From contig CAZKJW010000144.1 of assembly GCA_964553125.1 (NCBI GenBank), positions 1-5,318 of the forward strand: a stretch of DNA of 5,318 nt. The letters run 5' to 3'. Shown here piece by piece: positions 1 through 5,240 of the stretch; the first letter of the stretch is position 1; each line of letters starts with the position of its first letter. This DNA comes from Aphodomonas sp964553125. Its GTDB lineage: Bacteria > Bacillota > Clostridia > Christensenellales > Aristaeellaceae. The notes under the pieces are model-generated. The model did not search any database and was not told the DNA's origin. It saw only the letters and a program-made list of their open reading frames with translations. The position numbers were made by a program, and so were the translations under genes.

Positions 1-13
1 CCTGCCGGCTGGT

Positions 14-1096
14 TCAGCGCCTGCGCTTTGCGGCGGTCAGCTCCTGCGCGCTGCGCTTGACGCGCGCCCATGCGGCCTTGCCACTGCCCGTCTGCAGGAA
101 TGCGAACGCCGCGATTGCGACGACGACCACCGCAGCCAGCCATAGCGCGCCCTTGCCTGCCGCCGCGTTCTGCGACTTGCCGCCGCCTGCCGCGCCGCTG
201 ACGTCGCCGTAGAGTGTGTCGGCGAGCACGTTCGCCATCAGGCTGGCGGAGGCCACGGCGCGCTCCTTGTCAATGGTGTGCGTGCCGAACTCAAGCAGCA
301 CGGCGTTGGGCGCAAGATCCTGATTGTACGTGCCCTTGCCGATGAAAATATCCTTGATCAGCCCCGGGTATTCCGCGTCGGCGACGGCTTTGAGCTGGAG
401 GGCGAAGCGCTTGTTCTCCGCGGCGTTCTGGTTGGAGCGCCCCACGAGCAGCCGCACGCGGCTGACGTCCTCGCCCTGAAGCTCGGTCTCGTATTCGTCC
501 GGGTCGGGAATGCCGTCGCGGTGAAGATCGAGCAGCGCGTCGGGGCTTTTTTTCAGCAGCGCAAGCGCTGTCTGACGGCTGCGCTTGTAGGCGCTGGAGT
601 CGTGCGGCACGTGCGGCGTTTCGTCGAAAAGCACGCGCACGCCGCGCGCTTCAAGCGCTGTTTTCAGCGCATCGCCCACATCGTAAATGCCGCCCTCGCC
701 CTTTTCGTCGCTGGCGACGCCGTCGGTCGGCTCGTAGCTTTCGTCGCTGTGCGTGGCGTACATGGCGATGAGCAGATCCTTCTCGCCCGTGTTGGAGACG
801 ACGACGGCCGTTTCCTCCGCCAGCCAGCTGACGTCAGGCATTTCCTGCGCGCCGCGGTCGCGCGCGACGGCGGTATGCGCCGCCGCGTCTGCGGAAAGAA
901 TTTCATAGCGGCGATTGCCGCCGCTGATGTATTCGTCGCCCACGTGTACCTCGCCGTACAGGCGGCAGAGCGCGTCGCCGTTTTCAGCGCGAAGCGTCCA
1001 GACGCCGCCGCTGCCGGATTCGCTGCCGTCGGCGCGCCCGGCGGAGGGCAGAAGCAGCGCAAGAAGCGTCAGCATAAGCGAAATCGCTTTTTTCAT
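14..1096 (-). CDS. spoIIP: SpoIIP-type sporulation cell wall hydrolase with C-terminal membrane anchor
   Basis: 360 residues. SpoIIP is the amidase/endopeptidase of the SpoIID-SpoIIM-SpoIIP machine that thins septal peptidoglycan and drives engulfment. Family motifs seen in order are YATHSDESYE (113-122, H116 and E119), LDLHRDG (189-195, H192), VGRSNQN (218-224) and YNQDLAPNAVLLEFGTHT (257-274, E269), which match the zinc ligands and catalytic glutamate expected for the family. Residues 4-19 are a hydrophobic signal-like segment with a possible cleavage site near A22. Residues 317-335 form a second hydrophobic helix followed by a basic tail ending in KRRR. The start at 1096 is fixed by AAGGAGGG six bases upstream and by its ATGA overlap with the DUF1614 gene. 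A C-terminal anchor is unlike the N-terminally anchored Bacillus subtilis protein, so this could be a paralogue of the main SpoIIP. Family assignment is firm; the exact role is inferred. Confidence 0.9.
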   Translation of the reverse strand: MKKAISLMLTLLALLLPSAGRADGSESGSGGVWTLRAENGDALCRLYGEVHVGDEYISGGNRRYEILSADAAAHTAVARDRGAQEMPDVSWLAEETAVVVSNTGEKDLLIAMYATHSDESYEPTDGVASDEKGEGGIYDVGDALKTALEARGVRVLFDETPHVPHDSSAYKRSRQTALALLKKSPDALLDLHRDGIPDPDEYETELQGEDVSRVRLLVGRSNQNAAENKRFALQLKAVADAEYPGLIKDIFIGKGTYNQDLAPNAVLLEFGTHTIDKERAVASASLMANVLADTLYGDVSGAAGGGKSQNAAAGKGALWLAAVVVVAIAAFAFLQTGSGKAAWARVKRSAQELTAAKRRR

Positions 1097-1441
1097 CGCG
1101 CGCCCTCCTTTCCGCGGCCGCGGGAGAGACGCTCCGCCGCTTCGCCCACCAGCTCGGCGACAAGCACCGCGAGAAGCGCCGAAATCACCACNNNNNNNNN
1201 NNNNNNNNNNNNNNNNNNNNNNNNNNNNNNNNNNNNNNNNNNNNNNNNNNNNNNNNNNNNNNNNNNNNNNNNNNNNNNNNNNNNNNNNNNNAATTGGCGG
1301 AAGCAGCCCGCCGACAAAAATGGCCGCCATTGCGAAAAGCGCCGCGCGGTCGCTTAGATGCAGCCTGTCCAGCACGCGCTGCCCAAGCCCGAACAGCGTC
1401 AGCAGCGAAAGCACCGGCAGCGCGATCATGCCAAAGCTCAT
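1093..1441 (-). CDS. DUF1614-type membrane protein, interrupted by assembly gap
   Basis: Only the two ends are visible. The N-terminal 50 residues (MSFGMIALPVLSLLTLFGLG... to GGLLPPI) contain a membrane helix, a QRVLDRLHLSDRAAL cytoplasmic-looking segment and the start of a second helix. After the gap, the last 32 residues (from VVISALLAVLVAELVG) give a final helix and a charged tail ending KEGAR. This pattern resembles DUF1614 (COG4089) membrane proteins of Firmicutes, recalled from memory. The function of that family is unknown. The visible ends are in different reading phases, as expected if the 100 Ns stand for an unknown length. The family is usually over 200 residues, so several hundred bases are probably missing. 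The start has GAGGTG five bases upstream. The stop TGA overlaps the spoIIP ATG, implying translational coupling. The family call is moderate; the existence of the gene is near certain. Confidence 0.7.
1103..1110 (-). promoter_or_regulatory. Ribosome binding site of the spoIIP-like gene
   Basis: The minus strand reads AAGGAGGG here, six bases before the ATG at 1096-1094. It lies inside the last codons of the upstream DUF1614 gene. It decides the spoIIP start and shows that the open frame continuing upstream through the assembly gap is not part of the protein. Confidence 0.85.
1192..1291. other. Assembly gap of 100 Ns
   Basis: Exactly 100 consecutive Ns, the conventional placeholder for a scaffold gap of unknown size. 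The gap falls inside the DUF1614-type gene, and the coding phase does not match across it, so its true length is not 100. Any translation running through it is artificial. Confidence 0.98.
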
Positions 1442-1446
1442 GGTTT

Positions 1447-1452
1447 CACCTC
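1447..1452 (-). promoter_or_regulatory. Ribosome binding site of the DUF1614-type gene
   Basis: The minus strand reads GAGGTG (within GTGAGGTGA), five bases before the ATG at 1441-1439. This supports that start and the gene's membership in a minus-strand unit beginning in the 1442-1567 region. Confidence 0.7.
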
Positions 1453-1476
1453 ACAACTTTTTCTGCCATTATCATT

Positions 1477-1488
1477 CCCGCGCGCGGG
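1477..1488. repeat. 12-bp perfect palindrome CCCGCGCGCGGG
   Basis: A perfect self-complementary 12-mer in the divergent intergenic region, containing an alternating CG core. It could be a regulator binding site or simply chance in GC-rich DNA. There is no T-tract after it on either strand, so it is not a terminator. Confidence 0.4.
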
Positions 1489-1553
1489 CGGCTTATGCAA
1501 GGCAGGAAATCGCGCGCAAACGTCGAACTTTTCAGGCAATTATCAAATTATGT

Positions 1554-1560
1554 GGGAGGA
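1554..1560 (+). promoter_or_regulatory. Ribosome binding site of the fucU-like gene
   Basis: GGGAGGA, seven bases before the ATG at 1568. It rules out the in-frame ATG at 1550, which lies upstream of it and would add only six residues absent from FucU relatives. Confidence 0.85.
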
Positions 1561-1567
1561 TACGAAC

Positions 1568-1996
1568 ATGCTGAACGGAATCCCGTCGATTCTTTCGCCT
1601 GAGCTTTTGAAAATCATGATGGAAATGGGTCACGGCGACACGATCATCGTCGCGGACGGCAATTTCCCCGGCGCGTCCATGGCGCAGCATCTCGTGCGGC
1701 TGGACGGTCACGGCGCGTGCGAAGTGCTCGACGCAATGCTCAAGCTGATGCCGCTGGACAAATACGTCGCCGAGCCGGTGAAGCTGATGGAAGTCGTTCC
1801 GGGCGACAACGTGGAAACGCCGATCTGGGACGAATACGCGAAGATCATCGAAGCGCATCAGCCAGGCACGAAGATCGGCCACGTGGAGCGGTTCGCGTTC
1901 TATGAGCTTGCCAAGAAGGCCTACTGCGTGATTCAGACGGGCGAAAGCGCGCTGTATGCGAACGTCCTTTTGCAAAAAGGCGTTGTTGTAGAATAA
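1568..1996 (+). CDS. fucU: FucU/RbsD family sugar mutarotase (L-fucose mutarotase type)
   Basis: 142 residues, close to the roughly 140 of Escherichia coli FucU. FucU/RbsD proteins are cytosolic and interconvert the anomers of L-fucose (FucU) or the pyran/furan forms of D-ribose (RbsD), feeding isomerases and kinases. Visible family signatures are the N-terminal LSPELLKIMMEMGHGD (9-24, with catalytic-type H22), the ADGNFP segment (29-34), RFAFYELAKKA (108-118) and the C-terminal TGESALYANVLLQKG (124-138). The RFAFYE and TGE..xYxN signatures favour FucU over RbsD. No fucose isomerase, kinase, aldolase or permease is in the window, so the substrate is not confirmed by context. It is the first gene of a tight plus-strand run, and its TAA stop shares a base with the ATG of the phospholipase gene. 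Confidence 0.92.
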   Translation: MLNGIPSILSPELLKIMMEMGHGDTIIVADGNFPGASMAQHLVRLDGHGACEVLDAMLKLMPLDKYVAEPVKLMEVVPGDNVETPIWDEYAKIIEAHQPGTKIGHVERFAFYELAKKAYCVIQTGESALYANVLLQKGVVVE

Positions 1997-2898
1997 TGCC
2001 CGGCGGGTTTTATCATCAGTGCTGCGCGGAGCGGGCGTGCGCCGTGAGCGGCATTACGCCGGTGCGCATGGAAGCCTTCCGCCTCGGCGCGCAGGGGCCT
2101 GACCCGCTGTTTCTCATCGGCATGTTCCCGCTCTCGCTCAAAAGCCGCCCGTCCAAGCTGGCCGGCTTCATGCACAAGCGGCGGACGGGTCGGTTTCTTT
2201 GCGCGCTTGCGCGCGAAGCAAAAACGGCCGGCGATGCGGAGCGCGCCTATGCGATGGGCTATCTGACGCATTACGCCGTGGACGGCGCCATACACCCCTA
2301 CGTCTACTCGCAGAGCTACGACGGGCGCGGGCGCTATTCGAGCGTGCGCCATATGTCGATGGAGCGCGGCTGGGACACGGAAATGTGGCGCGCCGCCGGA
2401 AAGCGCGGAACGCCCGAGTCCATGCCCTGCGTGAAGGAAGCGCAGGCGGACTGGCCGCGCGCGGCCGCGCTGATTGCCGCCGCCGCAAAAGAGGCGTATC
2501 CGGAACTGGACGTCGCGCCGGAGGCCGTCGAGCGCGGGTTTGCCGACGCATGCCGCGCCAACCGGCTCACGCACAGCCCGCACGGCGTGCGCTACGCGCT
2601 TTACTGGCTGGTGGAGCGGCTGCTGCTGCATCCGGGGCTTGTGACGGCGCAGTGCTGCCCCGTCCGGCCTGCGCGGGAGGACACGATGAACCGCGAGGGG
2701 CGCGCATGGCGCTCCGCCGCGGAACCGGAACGCGAGCGCCATGAGAGCGTCGAGGAGCTGACGGCGCAGGGCGTGCGCCGCGCGGCGCAGCTGATGCAGG
2801 CGGCGAAGGATTATTTCGACGGCGCGCTTGACGAGGCGGCGTTTGCGTCCATCGTCGGAAACGCCGGAATGGATACGGGCGCGGAAAGCCTTGAATGA
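1996..2898 (+). CDS. Zinc-dependent phospholipase C family protein
   Basis: 300 residues, PF00882-like. Members adopt the all-helical fold of Bacillus cereus phospholipase C and S1/P1 nuclease with a trinuclear zinc site. Likely ligands can be read off: H7 (FYHQ), D36 in GAQGPDPLFL (31-40), H60, then GYLTHYAVDGAIHPYV (88-103) giving H92, D96 and H100, and RHMSMERGWD (118-127) giving H119 and E123. The C-terminal segment from W239 resembles the shared tail of clostridial homologues. There is no signal peptide, so unlike the secreted toxins it is probably cytoplasmic; substrates of this intracellular subgroup are unknown. Translation is probably coupled to fucU: the ATG overlaps its stop (TAATG) and only a distant AAAAAGG lies upstream. 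The CapA-like gene follows 25 bases downstream. Family confidence is high; phospholipase activity is inferred only from ligand conservation. Confidence 0.88.
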   Translation: MPGGFYHQCCAERACAVSGITPVRMEAFRLGAQGPDPLFLIGMFPLSLKSRPSKLAGFMHKRRTGRFLCALAREAKTAGDAERAYAMGYLTHYAVDGAIHPYVYSQSYDGRGRYSSVRHMSMERGWDTEMWRAAGKRGTPESMPCVKEAQADWPRAAALIAAAAKEAYPELDVAPEAVERGFADACRANRLTHSPHGVRYALYWLVERLLLHPGLVTAQCCPVRPAREDTMNREGRAWRSAAEPERERHESVEELTAQGVRRAAQLMQAAKDYFDGALDEAAFASIVGNAGMDTGAESLE

Positions 2899-2905
2899 AC
2901 CACAG

Positions 2906-2913
2906 AAGGAGGG
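2906..2913 (+). promoter_or_regulatory. Ribosome binding site of the CapA-like gene
   Basis: AAGGAGGG, ten bases before the ATG at 2924. It fixes the start there rather than at an in-frame ATG at 2828, which would add 32 residues encoded inside the preceding gene. The protein from 2924 begins with a basic stretch and a membrane helix, as expected for an anchored protein. Confidence 0.85.
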
Positions 2914-2923
2914 ACGGCCATCC

Positions 2924-4270
2924 ATGAAAAAACGGCGAACGCGCCGGGGCGTTTCGGCGGGAACGATCGTCACGCTGACGCTGACGGCCGCCCTGATTTT
3001 CGTCAGCTGCTTTGTGTATGCGCGGCTGACGGGCGAGAACGGCGCGATTAGCATCGACCCGCAGCTGATTAACGGCTCGATCACCGAGCTGATCAACGGT
3101 CTGCGCAGCGATGCAACGCGCGTGCCGGAGGAAACGACGTCGCCCACGCAGGCGGCGCGCGCCCGGCAGGAGAGCGACGACGCGCTTGTATTTGCCGCCG
3201 TGCAGACGACGGAAGCCCCGACGATTTACATGCCCTCGGTCGTCACGATTCACGCGACCGGGCAGGTGATGATGGGCAACGAGCTTCGCACAAGCGGCCG
3301 GCAGGAAAACGGAATGTACGATTTTTCGGATATCTTCGCTTCCGTTTCCGATGCGCTCGGCGGGGCGAATCTGTCCATTGCCACGCTGCGCGGTACGCTG
3401 GACGACGGCTCGTCCGGCAGCTTCGGCGATTACCGCGCGCCCGACGCGCTGGCCATCGCGCTCAAGGGCGCGGGCGTGAACCTGATGAACCTTGGAACGG
3501 ACAGAACGCTCGACTACGGCGTCTCCGGCGTGACCGCAACGCGGTCTGTTCTGCGGCAGCGGAACCTCTCCGCGGCGGGCGCGTATACCTCGCAGGAGGA
3601 AGCGGACGCGCGCAGCGTGGTGGAAATCGGCGGGGTGAAGGTTGGCGTCGTGTCCTACACGATGAGCGTCAGCGCCGCGGGCCAGAAGGCCACGACGGAG
3701 GAGGAACGGCGCTACGCCGTGCGCCAATATGACCCGCAGACGGCGGAGCAGGATATTGCCGCGCTGCGCGAGGCGGGCGCGGAGGCCGTGATCGTGCTGG
3801 CCAACTGGGGCAAGCGCGGCGACACGGAGCCGTCGAAAACGACGCTCGAGCAGGCGAACGCGCTTGCGCGTGCCGGAGCCGACGTCATCCTCGGCACAGG
3901 GCCGACGAACGTACACCGCATGGAGAAAATCCTGTCGGACGACGGGCGGGAGACATTTGTTGCGTATTCGCTGGGCAACTTCCTTACGGACGATTCGCGC
4001 GAGACGAACGACATCACCGGCGTGGTGCTGCATCTGGAGCTGGAATGGAACAGACAGACGCAGGCGCTGTCTCTGCGCGAGGCGTGGTATATGCCCACGT
4101 GGATCATGCGCTGGCGCGAGGACGGAACGGCGAAATACCGCATCGTTCCGGCCGGAAGCTCAACGGTCCCGGAGAACATGACGGACAGCATTTACGTCAA
4201 CATGAAGAAATCCTATCAGGCGCTGACGGACAAGCTGGGAACGGAAGCCGCCCTGCCCAGAGCCGAATAA
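2924..4270 (+). CDS. Membrane-anchored CapA (PGA_cap) family protein with degenerate active site
   Basis: 448 residues. A basic N-terminus (KKRRTRR) precedes a membrane helix (about 13-33), then a polar linker rich in T, E, Q and A (about 62-104), then an extracellular CapA-like domain (about 106-390). CapA proteins are metallophosphatase-fold proteins linked to poly-gamma-glutamate capsule biosynthesis. Scaffold features are clear: ATGQVMMG (111-118), MYDFSDIF (131-138), TLDYGVSGVTAT (195-206), GVKVGVVSYT (237-246), AGADVILGTGP (317-327) and VAYSLGNFLTDD (346-357). Residues recalled as metal ligands in the family are nearly all changed: GD is GQ (Q114), NLE is TLR (154-156), NNH is TDR (192-194), HWGxE is NWGKR (294-298), and both histidines of GxHPH are G326 and T328. 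The reading frame is intact, so it looks like a selected pseudoenzyme rather than a decayed gene. No other capsule gene is nearby. Function unknown. Confidence 0.87.
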   Translation: MKKRRTRRGVSAGTIVTLTLTAALIFVSCFVYARLTGENGAISIDPQLINGSITELINGLRSDATRVPEETTSPTQAARARQESDDALVFAAVQTTEAPTIYMPSVVTIHATGQVMMGNELRTSGRQENGMYDFSDIFASVSDALGGANLSIATLRGTLDDGSSGSFGDYRAPDALAIALKGAGVNLMNLGTDRTLDYGVSGVTATRSVLRQRNLSAAGAYTSQEEADARSVVEIGGVKVGVVSYTMSVSAAGQKATTEEERRYAVRQYDPQTAEQDIAALREAGAEAVIVLANWGKRGDTEPSKTTLEQANALARAGADVILGTGPTNVHRMEKILSDDGRETFVAYSLGNFLTDDSRETNDITGVVLHLELEWNRQTQALSLREAWYMPTWIMRWREDGTAKYRIVPAGSSTVPENMTDSIYVNMKKSYQALTDKLGTEAALPRAE

Positions 4271-4288
4271 AAAAAGAAGGCGATTGAA

Positions 4289-4702
4289 ATGTGGTTTGTG
4301 TTTGCAGTGCTTTCTTCCGTGTTTGCCGCGGCGACGTCGGTGCTGGCGAAGGTCGGCGTTGACGGCGTGAACTCCAATTTGGCCACGGCCATTCGCACCG
4401 CGGTGGTGCTGGTGATGGCGTGGGGTATGGTGTTTGTCACCAACGCGCAGGGCGGCCTGACGGAGATTTCCCGGCGAAGCTGGCTGTTCCTGATCCTTTC
4501 CGGCATCGCGACGGGGCTTTCGTGGCTGTGCTACTACAAGGCGCTGCAGATGGGCGACGTGTCGAAGGTTGTGCCGATTGACAAAATGAGCGTGGTGCTC
4601 ACGCTGCTGCTGGCGTGGACGCTGCTGCACGAGCAGTTCACGCTGAAGGCCGCCGTGGGCGCGGCGCTGATCACAGCGGGCACGCTGGTGATGGTGCTGT
4701 AA
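4289..4702 (+). CDS. Single-repeat EamA/DMT family transporter
   Basis: 137 residues, almost entirely hydrophobic, with about five membrane helices (roughly 2-20, 33-51, 65-83, 96-113, 119-136). This equals one EamA repeat of the drug/metabolite transporter superfamily, whereas typical members carry two repeats and ten helices. Family marks are the N-terminal VFAAATSVLAKVGV (11-24), GLSWLCYYKALQMGDVSKVVPIDK (76-99) with its conserved proline, HE (114-115) and the final GAALITAGTLVMVL (124-137). Five-helix members are thought to work as dimers; the substrate cannot be predicted. AAGAAGG lies eight bases before the ATG, and the gene begins 18 bases after the CapA-like stop, so it probably belongs to the same transcript. 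No terminator is visible after it. It appears complete, not truncated, since both ends match the repeat boundaries. Confidence 0.87.
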   Translation: MWFVFAVLSSVFAAATSVLAKVGVDGVNSNLATAIRTAVVLVMAWGMVFVTNAQGGLTEISRRSWLFLILSGIATGLSWLCYYKALQMGDVSKVVPIDKMSVVLTLLLAWTLLHEQFTLKAAVGAALITAGTLVMVL

Positions 4703-4719
4703 AGTTTACAGTTTGTTCA

Positions 4720-4748
4720 TTGCTTTTCCCGCGCAGCGTCTGTATACT
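4720..4748 (+). promoter_or_regulatory. Candidate sigma-A promoter for the DUF454 gene
   Basis: TTGCTT at 4720-4725, a 17-base spacer, and TATACT at 4743-4748 (five of six matches to TATAAT). Transcription would start near 4755, giving a leader of about 27 bases. The -35 is a weak match (three of six), but the stretch is clearly AT-richer than its surroundings. Confidence 0.55.
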
Positions 4749-4781
4749 CTCACCTGTTACAAAATGAAACAGGAGAGACGT

Positions 4782-5159
4782 ATGCGCTGGATTTATCTGG
4801 GAATCGGAATGCTGCTCTTTGGTCTGGCCGCGCTGGGCGCGGTGCTGCCGGTGCTTCCCACAACGCCGCTTCTGCTGCTGGCATCGTTCTTTTTCGCGCG
4901 CAGCAGCCCACGCTTCGACGCATGGTTCCACGGCACGAAGCTGTATCACCGCTACCTCGAAAACTTCCTCGCGCGCCGCTCGATGACGCTGCGGGGCAAG
5001 CTGAGCATCCTAGCGATCAGCCTTGCGGCGATGGGCTTTTCGTTCTGGAAAGTGAACGTATGGTGGGCGCGGGTGATTCTGGCGGCGCTGGCCGTGTTTG
5101 AGCTGTATTATTTCCGCTTTCGCATCCGCACGATCAAGCCGGGCGAGGGGAAGAATTAA
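4782..5159 (+). CDS. DUF454 (YbaN-like) small inner-membrane protein
   Basis: 125 residues, the usual size of the family. Diagnostic motifs are GAVLPVLPTTPLLLLASFFFARSSPRFDAWF, split here as LPVLPTTP (22-29) and FFFARSSPRFDAWF (36-49). Membrane helices lie at about 2-34 (possibly broken at the proline cluster), 75-90 and 94-111, and the C-terminus is basic (RFRIRTIKPGEGK). Escherichia coli YbaN is the best known relative; no biochemical function is established for the family. The start at 4782 is chosen because AGGAGA (4771-4776) lies five bases upstream. An in-frame ATG at 4764 lies before that ribosome binding site and would add six charged residues. It probably has its own promoter and ends just before a strong terminator, so it is likely monocistronic or partly served by read-through from the operon. 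Confidence 0.88.
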   Translation: MRWIYLGIGMLLFGLAALGAVLPVLPTTPLLLLASFFFARSSPRFDAWFHGTKLYHRYLENFLARRSMTLRGKLSILAISLAAMGFSFWKVNVWWARVILAALAVFELYYFRFRIRTIKPGEGKN

Positions 5160-5160
5160 G

Positions 5161-5182
5161 GGGCGCAGGAGCGCCCTTTTTT
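5161..5182 (+). terminator. Rho-independent terminator after the DUF454 gene
   Basis: Stem GGGCGC (5161-5166), tetraloop AGGA, stem GCGCCC (5171-5176), then six Ts (5177-5182). It begins one base after the DUF454 stop codon. Confidence 0.9.
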
Positions 5183-5193
5183 GCTGTTGCGAG

Positions 5194-5229
5194 GCAAAAA
5201 AGCGCGGCTCCCGCTCCGGAAGCCGCGCT
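5194..5229 (-). terminator. Rho-independent terminator of the minus-strand gene at the right edge
   Basis: A nine-base-pair stem, AGCGCGGCT (5201-5209) with AGCCGCGCT (5221-5229), loop of 11 bases. Read on the minus strand it is followed by a run of Ts (A5196-5201 on the plus strand). It lies 11 bases beyond the stop of the partial minus-strand gene, with which it fits. Confidence 0.88.
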
Positions 5230-5240
5230 GAGGTTGTGGG

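Larger units (their letters stand above)
1442..1567. promoter_or_regulatory. Divergent intergenic region between DUF1614/spoIIP and the fucU operon
   Basis: 126 bp between two divergently read genes, so it should carry promoters for both directions. It is AT-rich next to fucU (about 1536-1552) and contains a GC palindrome at 1477-1488. No convincing -35/-10 pair was found in either direction. A loose sigma-F-like arrangement exists on the minus strand (GCATA at 1498-1494, GGGAATGATA at 1479-1470), but with a spacer of only 14 bases. The promoter role is inferred from gene orientation. Confidence 0.5.

Noticed and set aside
278..1357. Long plus-strand open frame opposite the spoIIP-like gene
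   Set aside because: A shadow frame caused by high GC content; the product has no recognisable family pattern, it crosses the assembly gap, and the minus strand encodes clear SpoIIP motifs.
14..1441. A single 475-codon minus-strand frame spanning both the spoIIP-like gene and the N-terminus of the membrane protein
   Set aside because: It runs through the 100 Ns only because the nominal gap length keeps phase. The spoIIP ribosome binding site and ATG at 1096 and the separate C-terminal frame ending at 1093 show two genes.
1469..1498. Sigma-F-like promoter on the minus strand before the DUF1614/spoIIP pair (GCATA, then GGGAATGATA)
   Set aside because: The spacer is 14 bases instead of about 15-16 and the -10 has a mismatch; shifting to a 15-base spacer adds another mismatch. 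Too weak to list as a promoter, though a sporulation promoter here would make sense.
2828..2923. Alternative 32-residue N-terminal extension of the CapA-like protein
   Set aside because: It lies within the coding region of the preceding gene, and the strong AAGGAGGG sits directly before the ATG at 2924.
2567..4033. 488-codon minus-strand open frame opposite the phospholipase and CapA-like genes
   Set aside because: The product is arginine- and histidine-rich without domain features, as expected for the antisense of GC-rich coding DNA. The plus strand has well-placed ribosome binding sites and family motifs.
4703..4742. Possible terminator after the EamA-type gene
   Set aside because: Only short repeats of AGTTT are present; no stem followed by a T-tract could be found.
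4764..4781. Alternative upstream start for the DUF454 protein at 4764
   Set aside because: It lies upstream of the AGGAGA ribosome binding site and close to the likely transcription start, and adds residues not typical of the family.
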